A stretch of 64,000 bases of DNA from Methylobrevis albus (lineage in GTDB: Bacteria; Pseudomonadota; Alphaproteobacteria; Rhizobiales; Pleomorphomonadaceae), in contig NZ_JADZLT010000050.1 of assembly GCF_015904235.1 (NCBI RefSeq), forward strand, positions 554,763-618,762, written 5' to 3'. Below, piece after piece: positions 18,014 to 26,544 of the stretch. The notes beneath the pieces are model-generated. The model ran no database searches. It saw only the letters and a program-made list of their open reading frames with translations, and was not told where the DNA came from. The translations under genes were made by a program, and so were the position numbers. Every line of letters starts with the position of its first letter. The stretch's first letter is position 1.

Positions 18014-18721
18014 ATGCCTCCTGCCCCCCTCCTCTCCACGATCGGCTTCGACGCCGACGACACGCTCTGGCAGAACGAGCAGTTCTTCCAGTTGACGGAG
18101 CGGCGCTTCACCGCGCTGCTCGCCGACCATGCCGCGCCCGAGCACCTGTCGCAGCGGCTGCTGGAGGCGGAGAAGCGCAACCTCCGGCTCTACGGCTTCG
18201 GCGTGAAGGGCTTCACGCTGTCGATGATCGAGACGGCGATCGAGGTGACGGAGGGGCGGGCACCGTCCGCGGTGATCGCCGAGATCCTCGCCGCGGGGCG
18301 CGAGATGCTGGAGCATCCGGTCGAGACGCTGCCGGGGGCCCGCGAGACACTCGAGACGCTCGCCGGGCGCTACCGGATCGTGCTCGTCACCAAGGGCGAC
18401 CTGTTCGACCAGGAGCGCAAGCTCGCCGCCTCCGGCCTCGGCGAACTGTTCGACGCGGTCGAGATCGTGTCCGACAAGACGGCGGCGACCTACGAGCGGG
18501 TGTTCACCCGGCACGGCGACGGGCCGGCGCGGGCGATGATGATCGGCAACTCGCTGAAATCCGACGTGGTGCCGGTGCTCCGGGCCGGCGGCTGGGGCGT
18601 GCACGTGCCGCACGACCTCACCTGGGCGCTGGAGCACCACGACGAGCCGGTAAACGAGCCGCGCTACCGCAAGATTGCCGCGCTCGCCGAGGTGATCGAC
18701 CTCGTCGAGACGATCAGTTAG
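18014..18721 (+). CDS. HAD-superfamily hydrolase (HAD-IA, YjjG-like)
   Basis: Haloacid-dehalogenase-type phosphatase of 235 residues. Motif I FDADDTLW (nucleophile Asp), motif II LVTKGD, lysine of motif III near SDKT, and motif IV region GNSLKSDV. The cap is the helical type of subfamily IA. Relatives include nucleotide 5'-phosphatases such as YjjG; the substrate cannot be read from sequence. The ATG at 18014 begins the family-like part; it lies 110 bp after the MHYT gene and about 90 bp before the permease-kinase gene, on the same strand, so it may be co-transcribed with either. Confidence 0.85.
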   Translation: MPPAPLLSTIGFDADDTLWQNEQFFQLTERRFTALLADHAAPEHLSQRLLEAEKRNLRLYGFGVKGFTLSMIETAIEVTEGRAPSAVIAEILAAGREMLEHPVETLPGARETLETLAGRYRIVLVTKGDLFDQERKLAASGLGELFDAVEIVSDKTAATYERVFTRHGDGPARAMMIGNSLKSDVVPVLRAGGWGVHVPHDLTWALEHHDEPVNEPRYRKIAALAEVIDLVETIS

Positions 18722-18812
18722 GACGGGCCGCGGCCGGATTCTTGCAAGAGAGGATCGGCCGGAAGCCTTGCCGCGGGCGGAACGGGACGGTCGCGGCGCG
18801 AAACGGAGCACC

Positions 18813-21800
18813 ATGTCGGGACGTCAGCGTATCCTCCCCGTGCGGCGCGAATACAACCGCTGGGTCGCGAACCAGACGCTGGAAGACTACGCCCTCCGCT
18901 TCACCGCGAAGAGCGCCCGGCGCTGGTCGGCGCCGCGGGTGGCGCAGACGGCGATCGGCGCGATCTCGTTCCTCGCACTGGAGGCCATCGGCGGCGCGAT
19001 CACCCTCTCCTACGGCTTCACCAACGCGATGTGGGCGATCGTCGTCGTCAGCGCGATCCTGTTCGTCACCGGCCTGCCGATCAGCCGCTACGCCGCGCGC
19101 TACGGCGTCGACATCGACCTGCTCACCCGCGGCGGCGGCTTCGGCTACATCGGCTCGACGGTGACGTCGCTGATCTACGCCACCTTCACCTTCATCCTGT
19201 TCGCCATCGAAGCCTCGATCATGTCGTCGGCGCTGGAGCTCTGCCTCGGCATCCCGCTCTGGCTCGGCTACATCATCTCGTCGCTGATGGTGATCCCGCT
19301 CGTCACCCACGGCATCACGCTGATCAGCCGCTTCCAGATCGCGACGCAGCCGCTGTGGATCTTCCTCAACCTTCTGCCCGTCGCCTTCATCCTCTGGCAG
19401 GACTGGGCCTCGGTCGAGGCCTGGCTCGGCTTCGGCGGGGTGCAGGCGGTGGAGCCGGGCGTCGATTCCACCGCCTTCGACATCCTGCGCTTCGGCGCCG
19501 CCGCCTCGGTGATCCTCGCGCTGCTGCCGCAGATCGGCGAGCAGGTCGACATCCTGCGCTTCCTGCCGGCGCGGGAGGGAAAGCCGGAGGCGGCGTGGCG
19601 GCGGGCGCTGCTCTGGGCGGGGCCGGGCTGGATCATCCTCGGCGCGCCGAAGCTGATCTTCGGCTCGTTCCTCGCGGTGCTGGCGCTCGAACACGGCGTC
19701 GGGCTCGAGCACGCCGCCGAGCCGGCCTACATGTACAAGGTCGCCTTCGACTACGTGTTCCCGTCGACCACCGTGGTGCTCGCCGTCACCGTGATCCTCG
19801 TCGTCGTCTCGCAGCTGAAGATCAACGTGATGAACGCCTATGCGGGCTCGCTCGCGTGGTCGAACTTCTTCTCCCGCCTCACCCACAGCCATCCGGGCCG
19901 CGTCGTCTGGCTGGTCTTCAACGTCGCGATCGCGCTGCTCCTGATGGAGCTCGGCATCTACAAGACGCTGGAGGCGACGCTCGGCCTGTTCGCGATCGTC
20001 GCGGTCGCCTGGCTCGGCACGCTGACGGCGGATCTCGCGATCAACAAGCCGCTCGGGCTCAGCCCGCCCGGCATCGAGTTCAAGCGCGCGCACCTCTACG
20101 ACATCAACCCGGTCGGCGTCGGCTCGATGATCCTGTCGACGCTCGCCGCGCTCGCCGCCTATGCGGGGCTCGCCGGCGACATCGCCGAGGCGCTGGCGCC
20201 GTTCGTGGCGCTGGTCGTGTCGCTGATCGCGGCACCGGCGATCGCCTGGGGCACGCGCGGCCGGTTCTATCTCGCGCGCAAACCCCGGGCGAACTGGAAG
20301 CTCGCGACGCACATCGAGTGCCGGGTCTGCGAACACGCCTTCGAGCCGGAGGACATGGCGTTCTGCCCGGCCTATTCGGCGCCGATCTGCTCGCTGTGCT
20401 GCTCGCTCGATGCCCGCTGCAACGACCTCTGCAAGCCGAAGGCGCGGCTCGAGGCGCAGGTCGACAGCGTGATCGCCGCGGTGTTCCCGGACTGGGCCGT
20501 GCCGCGGCAGAAGTCGCGGCTCGCGAGCTACATGGGCGTCATGCTGGTGCTGACCTCGGCGATCAGCGCGATCCTCGCCTTCATCTACTTCCAGGCGACG
20601 AGGGGCGGCACCGTCGACGGCGACATCATCGGGCCGGCGCTCTGGGGTGCGTTCTTCACGCTGCTGATCGTCGCGGGCATCGCGGCCTGGTTCTTCGTGC
20701 TGGCGCAGGAGAGCCGGCGCGTCGCGCAGGAGGAATCGGCGCGGCAGAACACGCTGCTGCTGCGCGAGATCGAGGCGCACCGGCGTACCGACGCGGCGCT
20801 GCAGCAGGCGAAGGAGGCGGCGGAGGCGGCGAACCGGGCGAAGAGCCGCTACGTCGTCGGCCTCAGCCACGAACTGCGCACCCCGCTCAACGCCGTGCTC
20901 GGCTACGCGCAGATCCTCGAGCGCGATCAGGCGATCCCCGCCGGGCGGCAAGGCGGCGTCAGGGTGATCCGGCGCTCGGCCGAGCATCTTTCCGGGCTGA
21001 TCGACGGCCTGCTCGACGTCTCGCGCATCGAGGCCGGCCGGCTGCAGCTCAGCCGCAACGAGGTGCGGATCGGCGATTTCCTCGACCAGCTCGTCGACAT
21101 GTTCAAGCTGCAGGCGCAGGCGAAGGGGCTCGACTTCGCGTTCGAGCGGCCGGCCAACCTGCCCGAGGTGGTCGCGACCGACGAGAAGCGGCTGCGGCAG
21201 GTGCTGATCAACCTGATCACCAACGCGATCAAGTTCACCGCCAAGGGCAAGGTCGCGCTCACCGTCGCCTATCGCAGCCAGATCGCGACGGTCACCGTCG
21301 CCGACACCGGTCTCGGCATCCGGCCCGAAGACCTCACCCGGATCTTCGAGCCGTTCGAGCGCGGCGTGATGCCGGACGGGCAGGCCGCCCCCGGCATCGG
21401 ACTCGGCCTCACCATCACCAAGCTGCTGGTCGACCTGATGGGCGGCGAGGTGACGGTGACGAGCGAGCCGGGCAAGGGCTCGACGTTCAAGGTGCGGCTG
21501 ATGCTCGCCGCCGTGGCGCGGCCGAAGGAGGCCGGCCAGCCGGCGAAGCGCGTCTACGGCTACAAGGGCCCGCGCTGCACCGTGATGGTGGTCGACGACG
21601 ACCAGTCGCACCGCGACCTGATGTGCGAGATCCTCGGGCCGCTCGGCTTCGTGGTGCTGACCGCGCGCGACGGCGCGGAGTGCCTGGCGCTCGCCGAGAA
21701 CGCCCGGCCCGACCTCTTCGTGCTCGACATCCAGATGCCCGGCATGGACGGCTGGGCGCTGGCGCGCGCGCTGCGCGCGGCCGGCCACGCCAGCGCCGCC

Positions 21801-22196
21801 ATCGTGATGATGTCGGCCAACCTCGGCGAGCGGCAGCCGCCCCCCGCCGAGGACGACGTGCACGACGACAGCATTCCAAAGCCGTTCGACCTCGTGAACC
21901 TGCTCGACTGCATCAAGCGGCTGCTCGACCTCGAATGGATCGAGGAGCCGCCGCCGCGGGCGCTGCCCCCGGCCCTGCCGGAGCCGGTGCCCGCCGCCGC
22001 CCGCCCCGGCGCGGCGGTGATCGAGGAACTGCTGCATCTCGGCCGGATCGGCTATGTCCGCGGCATCGAGGCGAAGCTCGCCGAGATCGAGGCGGATCCG
22101 GCGCACCGGCCGTTCGCCGCGGAACTGCGCGGCCTCGTGCGCAACTTCGACTTCCGACGCTATCTCGACGTGCTGGAGGAGCGCCCGCATGGCTGA
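18813..22196 (+). CDS. Hybrid histidine kinase with an NCS1-permease-like sensor and cysteine cluster
   Basis: 1127 residues, membrane. Residues about 40-480 form a 12-helix region resembling NCS1 (nucleobase/cation symport, CodB-like) transporters. Eight cysteines follow at 503, 506, 518, 526, 529, 530, 536 and 540, two of them as CRVC, suggesting a metal or Fe-S site. Two further TM helices (572-592, 609-630), a coiled coil (632-680), HisKA with H686 in LSHELRTPLN, an HATPase with DTGLGI and GIGLGLTI, and a receiver with D972 in LDIQMPG come next, then a helical tail (1065-1127). ATG at 18813 has GGAG at good spacing. The stop overlaps the response regulator gene. Transporter-fused kinases such as CbrA are known; the ligand here is unknown, with urea, purines or allantoin as guesses from the neighbours. 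Confidence 0.9.
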   Translation: MSGRQRILPVRREYNRWVANQTLEDYALRFTAKSARRWSAPRVAQTAIGAISFLALEAIGGAITLSYGFTNAMWAIVVVSAILFVTGLPISRYAARYGVDIDLLTRGGGFGYIGSTVTSLIYATFTFILFAIEASIMSSALELCLGIPLWLGYIISSLMVIPLVTHGITLISRFQIATQPLWIFLNLLPVAFILWQDWASVEAWLGFGGVQAVEPGVDSTAFDILRFGAAASVILALLPQIGEQVDILRFLPAREGKPEAAWRRALLWAGPGWIILGAPKLIFGSFLAVLALEHGVGLEHAAEPAYMYKVAFDYVFPSTTVVLAVTVILVVVSQLKINVMNAYAGSLAWSNFFSRLTHSHPGRVVWLVFNVAIALLLMELGIYKTLEATLGLFAIVAVAWLGTLTADLAINKPLGLSPPGIEFKRAHLYDINPVGVGSMILSTLAALAAYAGLAGDIAEALAPFVALVVSLIAAPAIAWGTRGRFYLARKPRANWKLATHIECRVCEHAFEPEDMAFCPAYSAPICSLCCSLDARCNDLCKPKARLEAQVDSVIAAVFPDWAVPRQKSRLASYMGVMLVLTSAISAILAFIYFQATRGGTVDGDIIGPALWGAFFTLLIVAGIAAWFFVLAQESRRVAQEESARQNTLLLREIEAHRRTDAALQQAKEAAEAANRAKSRYVVGLSHELRTPLNAVLGYAQILERDQAIPAGRQGGVRVIRRSAEHLSGLIDGLLDVSRIEAGRLQLSRNEVRIGDFLDQLVDMFKLQAQAKGLDFAFERPANLPEVVATDEKRLRQVLINLITNAIKFTAKGKVALTVAYRSQIATVTVADTGLGIRPEDLTRIFEPFERGVMPDGQAAPGIGLGLTITKLLVDLMGGEVTVTSEPGKGSTFKVRLMLAAVARPKEAGQPAKRVYGYKGPRCTVMVVDDDQSHRDLMCEILGPLGFVVLTARDGAECLALAENARPDLFVLDIQMPGMDGWALARALRAAGHASAAIVMMSANLGERQPPPAEDDVHDDSIPKPFDLVNLLDCIKRLLDLEWIEEPPPRALPPALPEPVPAAARPGAAVIEELLHLGRIGYVRGIEAKLAEIEADPAHRPFAAELRGLVRNFDFRRYLDVLEERPHG

Positions 22197-23106
22197 GCCG
22201 ACGCGCCCCCGCGACATCGTCCTCGTGGTCGACGATTCGCCCGACACCCTGAGCTTCCTCACCGACGCGCTGGAGCAGTCCGGCGCCACCGTGCTCGTCG
22301 CGATCGACGGGGCGCAGGCGCTGGCGCTGGTCGAGCGGATCACGCCGGACGTCATCCTGATGGACGCCGTGATGCCGGGCATGGACGGCTTCGAGACCTG
22401 CCGCCGGCTGAAACGCTCGAGCGCGCTGTCGCATGTGCCGGTGATCTTCATGACCGGGCTGACCGAGACCGAGCACATCGTGCACGGGCTGGAGGCGGGC
22501 GGCGTCGACTATGTGACGAAGCCGATCGTGATCGACGAGCTGTTCGCGCGCATCCGCGTCCACCTCGCCAACGCCCGCTCGGCGCAGAGCGCGCGGGCGG
22601 CGCTCGATACCGCCGGGCGCTACCTGCTCGCCTCCAACCGGGCCGGCGAGGTGGTGTGGTGCACGCCGCAGGCGATCCGGATGCTGTCGGCGGTGCTGCC
22701 GTCCGACGACGGGCGGCTGCTGCTGCCCGATCCGTTCTTCCGGCTGCTGCGCGCCGGATCGGAGCCCGCGGCCGCGGCGACCGTGCAGCTCTCGGCGCCC
22801 GACGGCATGCAGTTGCTGATCGCCTTCATCGGCCGCGGCGGGCGCGACGAGTTACTGTTCCGGCTGACGGCGGAGGAAAGCGGCGGACAGGAGGGGCAGC
22901 TCCGGCGGCATTTCACGCTGACGGTACGCGAGGCCGAAGTGCTGCTGTGGATCGCGCGCGGCAAGTCGAACCGCGACATCGGCGAGATCCTCGGCCTCAG
23001 CCCGCGCACGGTGAACAAGCATCTCGAGCAGATCTACGCCAAGCTCGGCGTCGAGAACCGCGCCTCGGCCGCGGTGCTGGCCGCCGAGGTGCTGAGCCGG
23101 CGCTAA
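22189..23106 (+). CDS. LuxR-type response regulator, partner of the permease-kinase
   Basis: 305 residues. Receiver domain at 8-125 with the acidic pair DD (15-16), phospho-acceptor D59 in LMDAVMPGMDG and lysine in TKP. A linker of about 100 residues looks PAS-like. The LuxR/GerE HTH (about 240-300) contains LTVREAEVLLWIARGKSN and LSPRTVNKHLEQIYAKLGV. The ATG lies inside the end of the kinase gene (8-base overlap), so the two are translated together and are very probably a cognate pair. Target genes cannot be told; urt or the SDR gene just downstream are the nearest candidates. Confidence 0.92.
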   Translation: MAEPTRPRDIVLVVDDSPDTLSFLTDALEQSGATVLVAIDGAQALALVERITPDVILMDAVMPGMDGFETCRRLKRSSALSHVPVIFMTGLTETEHIVHGLEAGGVDYVTKPIVIDELFARIRVHLANARSAQSARAALDTAGRYLLASNRAGEVVWCTPQAIRMLSAVLPSDDGRLLLPDPFFRLLRAGSEPAAAATVQLSAPDGMQLLIAFIGRGGRDELLFRLTAEESGGQEGQLRRHFTLTVREAEVLLWIARGKSNRDIGEILGLSPRTVNKHLEQIYAKLGVENRASAAVLAAEVLSRR

Positions 23107-23206
23107 GCGGGACGCCGTCGCGGCACGGCCGCTTGCTGCAATGCGATTTCCAGCGGCGGCGAAATCGACTATGCCAAGCGCACGGACGCGACGGAAGGTG
23201 GACAGC

Positions 23207-23956
23207 ATGGCGAGCGAAGCACGGCGGCGGACCCTGGTGCTGACGGGCGCGAGCCGCGGCATCGGCCACGCCACGGTCAAGCGGTTCTCGGCGGCGGGCT
23301 GGCGGGTGATCACCTGCTCGCGGCACCCGTTCTCCGACAAGTGCCCCTGGCCGATGGGCCCGGAGGATCACATCCAGGTCGACCTCTCCGATCCCGACAA
23401 CCTCGGCCTCGCCGTCGGCGAGATGCGGCGGCGGCTGGAGGCGGACGGCTCGCAGCTCGACGCCCTCGTCAACAACGCCGGCATCAGCCCGAAGGGCGAC
23501 GGCGGCTCGCGGCTCGACTCGCTGGCGACGCCGATGCATGTCTGGCGCACGGTGTTCCAGGTCAACTTCTTCGCGCCGATCATGCTGGCGCGCGGGCTGC
23601 TCAGCGAGCTGAAGGCCGCCAAGGGCTCGATCGTCAACGTCACCTCGATCGCCGGCGAGCGCGTGCACCCCTTCGCGGGCACGGCCTACGCCACCTCGAA
23701 GGCGGCGCTCGCCTCGCTGACGCGCGAGATGGCGGCCGATTTCGGGCCAATGGGCATCCGCGTCAACGCGATCGCGCCGGGCGAGATCGACACCTCGATC
23801 CTGTCGCCGGGCACCGAGGACATCGTCGCCGGCCTGCCGCTGCGCCGGCTCGGCCAGCCGGCCGAAGTCGCCGACCTGATCTTCTATCTCTGCTCGGAGA
23901 AGTCGAGCTACGTCACCGGCGCCGAGATCAAGGTCAACGGCGGCCAGCACGTCTGA
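23207..23956 (+). CDS. Short-chain dehydrogenase/reductase
   Basis: Classical SDR of 249 residues. Rossmann motif TGASRGIG (residues 13-20) , NNAG, catalytic Ser in VNVTSIAG and Tyr-x3-Lys in YATSK, and the C-terminal VNGG typical of FabG-like proteins. The ATG at 23207 has AAGGTGG upstream; the earlier in-frame ATG gives an arginine-rich tail. It lies 100 bp after the regulator gene on the same strand. Substrate and cofactor preference are not deducible: an Arg follows the glycine motif, but no clear NADPH or NAD selector can be fixed by eye. Confidence 0.88.
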   Translation: MASEARRRTLVLTGASRGIGHATVKRFSAAGWRVITCSRHPFSDKCPWPMGPEDHIQVDLSDPDNLGLAVGEMRRRLEADGSQLDALVNNAGISPKGDGGSRLDSLATPMHVWRTVFQVNFFAPIMLARGLLSELKAAKGSIVNVTSIAGERVHPFAGTAYATSKAALASLTREMAADFGPMGIRVNAIAPGEIDTSILSPGTEDIVAGLPLRRLGQPAEVADLIFYLCSEKSSYVTGAEIKVNGGQHV

Positions 23957-24082
23957 CGGCGCAGTTCGTGGGGCCGCACGCCCCGCGCGCACCGGAATCA
24001 CCCGCTTCCCGGCCCATCGCGCACGGCGAACTAGCCGGTTCGTTTACCTCTGCCGGCTATCCTACAGGCTGTCGCTTGGGGG

Positions 24083-25636
24083 ATGTTGCGCGTGCGCTTG
24101 ACGAGCTTCCGGACACGGCTGTTTGCATGGGCGCTCGTCGCCCTGCTGCCGCTGTTCGTCCTGCGCACCGTCGAGATCGGCGAAATCCGCCAGGAACGGC
24201 TGGCGGAAGCGCGCGCCGAGATCGATGCGGCGGCCGTGCGCGGCGCCGCCCGCTATGCGCAGGTCTTGTCCGAGGCCTACGCGCTCCTCGACGTGATCCG
24301 GCATATTCCCGCCCTGCGCACCGCCTCCGCCGGCCCGTGCAGCGAAATGCTCGCGCCGATCCAGCGCTCACGGCCATGGATCGACAGCCTGCGGGTGACG
24401 GACGGCGCCGGCATCATCATCTGTGCCTCGGGGCGCGACGGCGTCGGCGTCTCGGTCAGCGACCGGCCCTATTTCAAGGCGGCGATGACGACGGGCCGCT
24501 TCGGGATCAGCGACGTGCTGATGAGCCGGCTGTCGCACCGTCCCGCCATCATCGCCGCGCTGCCGGTGCTCGATCCGGCGCGCCCTGCCCGGGTCTATTC
24601 CGCCGCCATCGACATCAAGTGGCTGGACGGCATGGCGGGCGACCTCGCCCGCTCGGTCTCGGGCGAGGCGTTTCTCGTCGACGGCAGCAACAAGGTCGCC
24701 GCGCGCCAGACCCGTTTCGGCGAGCCGATCAAGCCGCAGATCGCCGGCCAGAGCAACCTGCCGAAGTTCGGTCCCGACCTGATCGTCGCCCGCGCCACCG
24801 TCGGACAGAGCGCCTATTCCGTGGTGATCTCGGTGCCGAAGCGGTCGGTGCTCGCCGATGTCGAGGCGGCGACGACGGCGGCCTACCGCGATCTCGGCCT
24901 GACGCTGCTCGCCGTGCTGCTGGTCGCCTTCGCCGGCGGCGAGTTCGGTTTCGTGCGGCCGATCCGGGCGCTCGCGGGCGTCGCCGGGGAGATCGCCGAG
25001 GGCAAGTTCGGGGTCAGAGCCGACGAATCGCGCGGCACCGACGAGATGCGGCTGCTGGCGGCGTCATTCAACAGCATGGTCGAGCGCCTCGAAAACCAGG
25101 CCGTGCTCGACCCGCTGACGGGCCTTGCCAACCGCCGCCGCTTCGACGGCCATCTCGCCAACCTGTGGCGGCGGCGCGGGGTCGGGTCGGTCGGCCTCGC
25201 CCTCATCGATGTCGACCACTTCAAGGCCTACAACGACCTGTTCGGCCATCCGGCCGGCGATGCCTGCCTGAAGGCGCTCGCCAAGGTGATCGGTGCCGCG
25301 GCCCGCGAGCCGGCCGATCTTGCCGCCCGCATCGGCGGTGAGGAGTTCGCGGTGGTGATGACCGCCGTGTCGGCGGACGACCTGATCAACCGGGCGGAGA
25401 ACCTGCGCCGGGCGATCCGGGCGCTCGCGATCACGCACGCCGGCGCGGCCGGGCCGGTGGTGACGGTGAGCATCGGCACCGCGCTTGCCTATCCGGGGCG
25501 CATGGAGCCGGACGAATATCCGCAGGTGGTCGACCTCGCCGACCACGCGCTCTACCGGGCCAAGGACGCCGGCCGCGACCGCATCGCCTTCGGCGGCGCC
25601 ACCGGCTACGACCCGCCCCGCTCCGGCGCGGCCTGA
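24083..25636 (+). CDS. Membrane diguanylate cyclase with periplasmic sensor and HAMP
   Basis: 517 residues. TM1 at about 13-28; a periplasmic domain of about 245 residues that looks like a double-Cache fold (DRPYFKAAMTTGRFGISDVLMS is the typical Cache signature stretch, seen at roughly 130-150); TM2 at about 275-295; HAMP; and GGDEF with the active GGEEF form. The start ATG at 24083 has a GGGGG run only 2 nt upstream; a GTG three codons later has better spacing. It predicts c-di-GMP synthesis in response to a small periplasmic ligand. Third c-di-GMP enzyme of the window. Confidence 0.9.
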   Translation: MLRVRLTSFRTRLFAWALVALLPLFVLRTVEIGEIRQERLAEARAEIDAAAVRGAARYAQVLSEAYALLDVIRHIPALRTASAGPCSEMLAPIQRSRPWIDSLRVTDGAGIIICASGRDGVGVSVSDRPYFKAAMTTGRFGISDVLMSRLSHRPAIIAALPVLDPARPARVYSAAIDIKWLDGMAGDLARSVSGEAFLVDGSNKVAARQTRFGEPIKPQIAGQSNLPKFGPDLIVARATVGQSAYSVVISVPKRSVLADVEAATTAAYRDLGLTLLAVLLVAFAGGEFGFVRPIRALAGVAGEIAEGKFGVRADESRGTDEMRLLAASFNSMVERLENQAVLDPLTGLANRRRFDGHLANLWRRRGVGSVGLALIDVDHFKAYNDLFGHPAGDACLKALAKVIGAAAREPADLAARIGGEEFAVVMTAVSADDLINRAENLRRAIRALAITHAGAAGPVVTVSIGTALAYPGRMEPDEYPQVVDLADHALYRAKDAGRDRIAFGGATGYDPPRSGAA

Positions 25637-25648
25637 GCCGCGCCGGAG
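25621..25648. terminator. Convergent hairpin with the stop codon in its loop
   Basis: CTCCGGCGCGGC, CTGA, GCCGCGCCGGAG: a perfect 12-bp stem. The loop contains the TGA of the cyclase gene. It lies 16 bp before the end of the convergent coxM gene, so it may act on both transcripts. No U-run on either side. Confidence 0.6.
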
Positions 25649-25664
25649 CCAGGCATCGGGCCGG

Positions 25665-26462
25665 TCAGAGCAGGCCGGCGACGCTGCGCTTCACCATCAC
25701 CTTGACGAGATTCGCCCGGTAGGCGCTGTCGCCGTGGATGTCGGACAGCATGTCGTCCGCGTCCACCGACAGGCCGTCGAGCGCCTCGGGCCGGAAGTCG
25801 GCGCCGAGCGCGTCCTCGAAGGCCGTCGCGCGGAACACGCCGCCCTGCGCCGCGCCGGTCACCGCGACGCGCACGCCGCCCGTGGTCTTCGCGACGAAGG
25901 CGCCCGCCATCGCATAGCGCGAGGCCGGATGACGGAACTTCTCGTAGTTCGCGGCGAGCGGGATCGGGAAGGCGATCTTGACGATGATCTCGCCGTCCTC
26001 GAGCGCCGTCGTGAACATGCCCTGGAAATAGTCCTCGGCGGCGATCGTCCGGCGGTTGGTGTGGATCGTCGCGCCGAGGCCGAGCACGGCCGAGGGATAG
26101 TCGGCCGCGGGGTCGTTGTTGGCGACCGAGCCGCCGATGGTGCCGAGGTGGCGCACATGCGGATCGCCGGTCAGGCCGGCGAGCTTGGCGATCGCCGGGA
26201 TCGTGCGCTTCACCTCGGCCGAGGTCTGCACCGCGGCGTGCGGCGTCGCGGCGCCGATCACCAGGGTGTCACCCTCGACGGAGATGCCCTTGAGCTCGGG
26301 CAGGTGGCGCAGGTCGATCAGCGCGGACGGGGCGGCGAGGCGCTGCTTCATGGTCGGCAGCAGGGTCTGGCCGCCGGCGAGGAACTTCGCGTCGACGTCG
26401 GCGCCCATCAGCGCCTCGGCTTCGGACAGCGAGGTGGGGCGGTGGTAGCTGGTCTCGTACAT
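25665..26462 (-). CDS. coxM: CO-dehydrogenase-type FAD-binding medium subunit (CoxM-like)
   Basis: 265-residue FAD subunit of a xanthine-dehydrogenase-family molybdenum hydroxylase. Both FAD motifs are visible, AGGQTLLPTM (29-38) and TIGGSVANNDPAADYPS. It passes electrons from the CoxS iron-sulfur centres to the acceptor. Last gene of the leftward coxG-coxS-coxL-coxM series, 82 bp after coxL. Because the large subunit is form II, CO need not be the substrate in vivo. Confidence 0.9.
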   Translation of the reverse strand: MYETSYHRPTSLSEAEALMGADVDAKFLAGGQTLLPTMKQRLAAPSALIDLRHLPELKGISVEGDTLVIGAATPHAAVQTSAEVKRTIPAIAKLAGLTGDPHVRHLGTIGGSVANNDPAADYPSAVLGLGATIHTNRRTIAAEDYFQGMFTTALEDGEIIVKIAFPIPLAANYEKFRHPASRYAMAGAFVAKTTGGVRVAVTGAAQGGVFRATAFEDALGADFRPEALDGLSVDADDMLSDIHGDSAYRANLVKVMVKRSVAGLL

Positions 26463-26544
26463 CTGGATCGTCCTTCGTCGGACAGGACAGGAATGCGGGC
26501 GGAGCGAGAGAGGGCGCCGGGCGCCCTCCCCTGCCGCGGGTGGA

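Noticed and set aside
18714..22478. Very long leftward open frame opposite the permease-kinase gene, and similar frames at 200-1528, 2659-4206, 44075-46393 and 15268-18180
   Set aside because: They are antisense shadows of GC-rich genes with third-position bias; the residues are mostly R, A, G, D and H with no domain pattern, and the real genes on the other strand are well supported.
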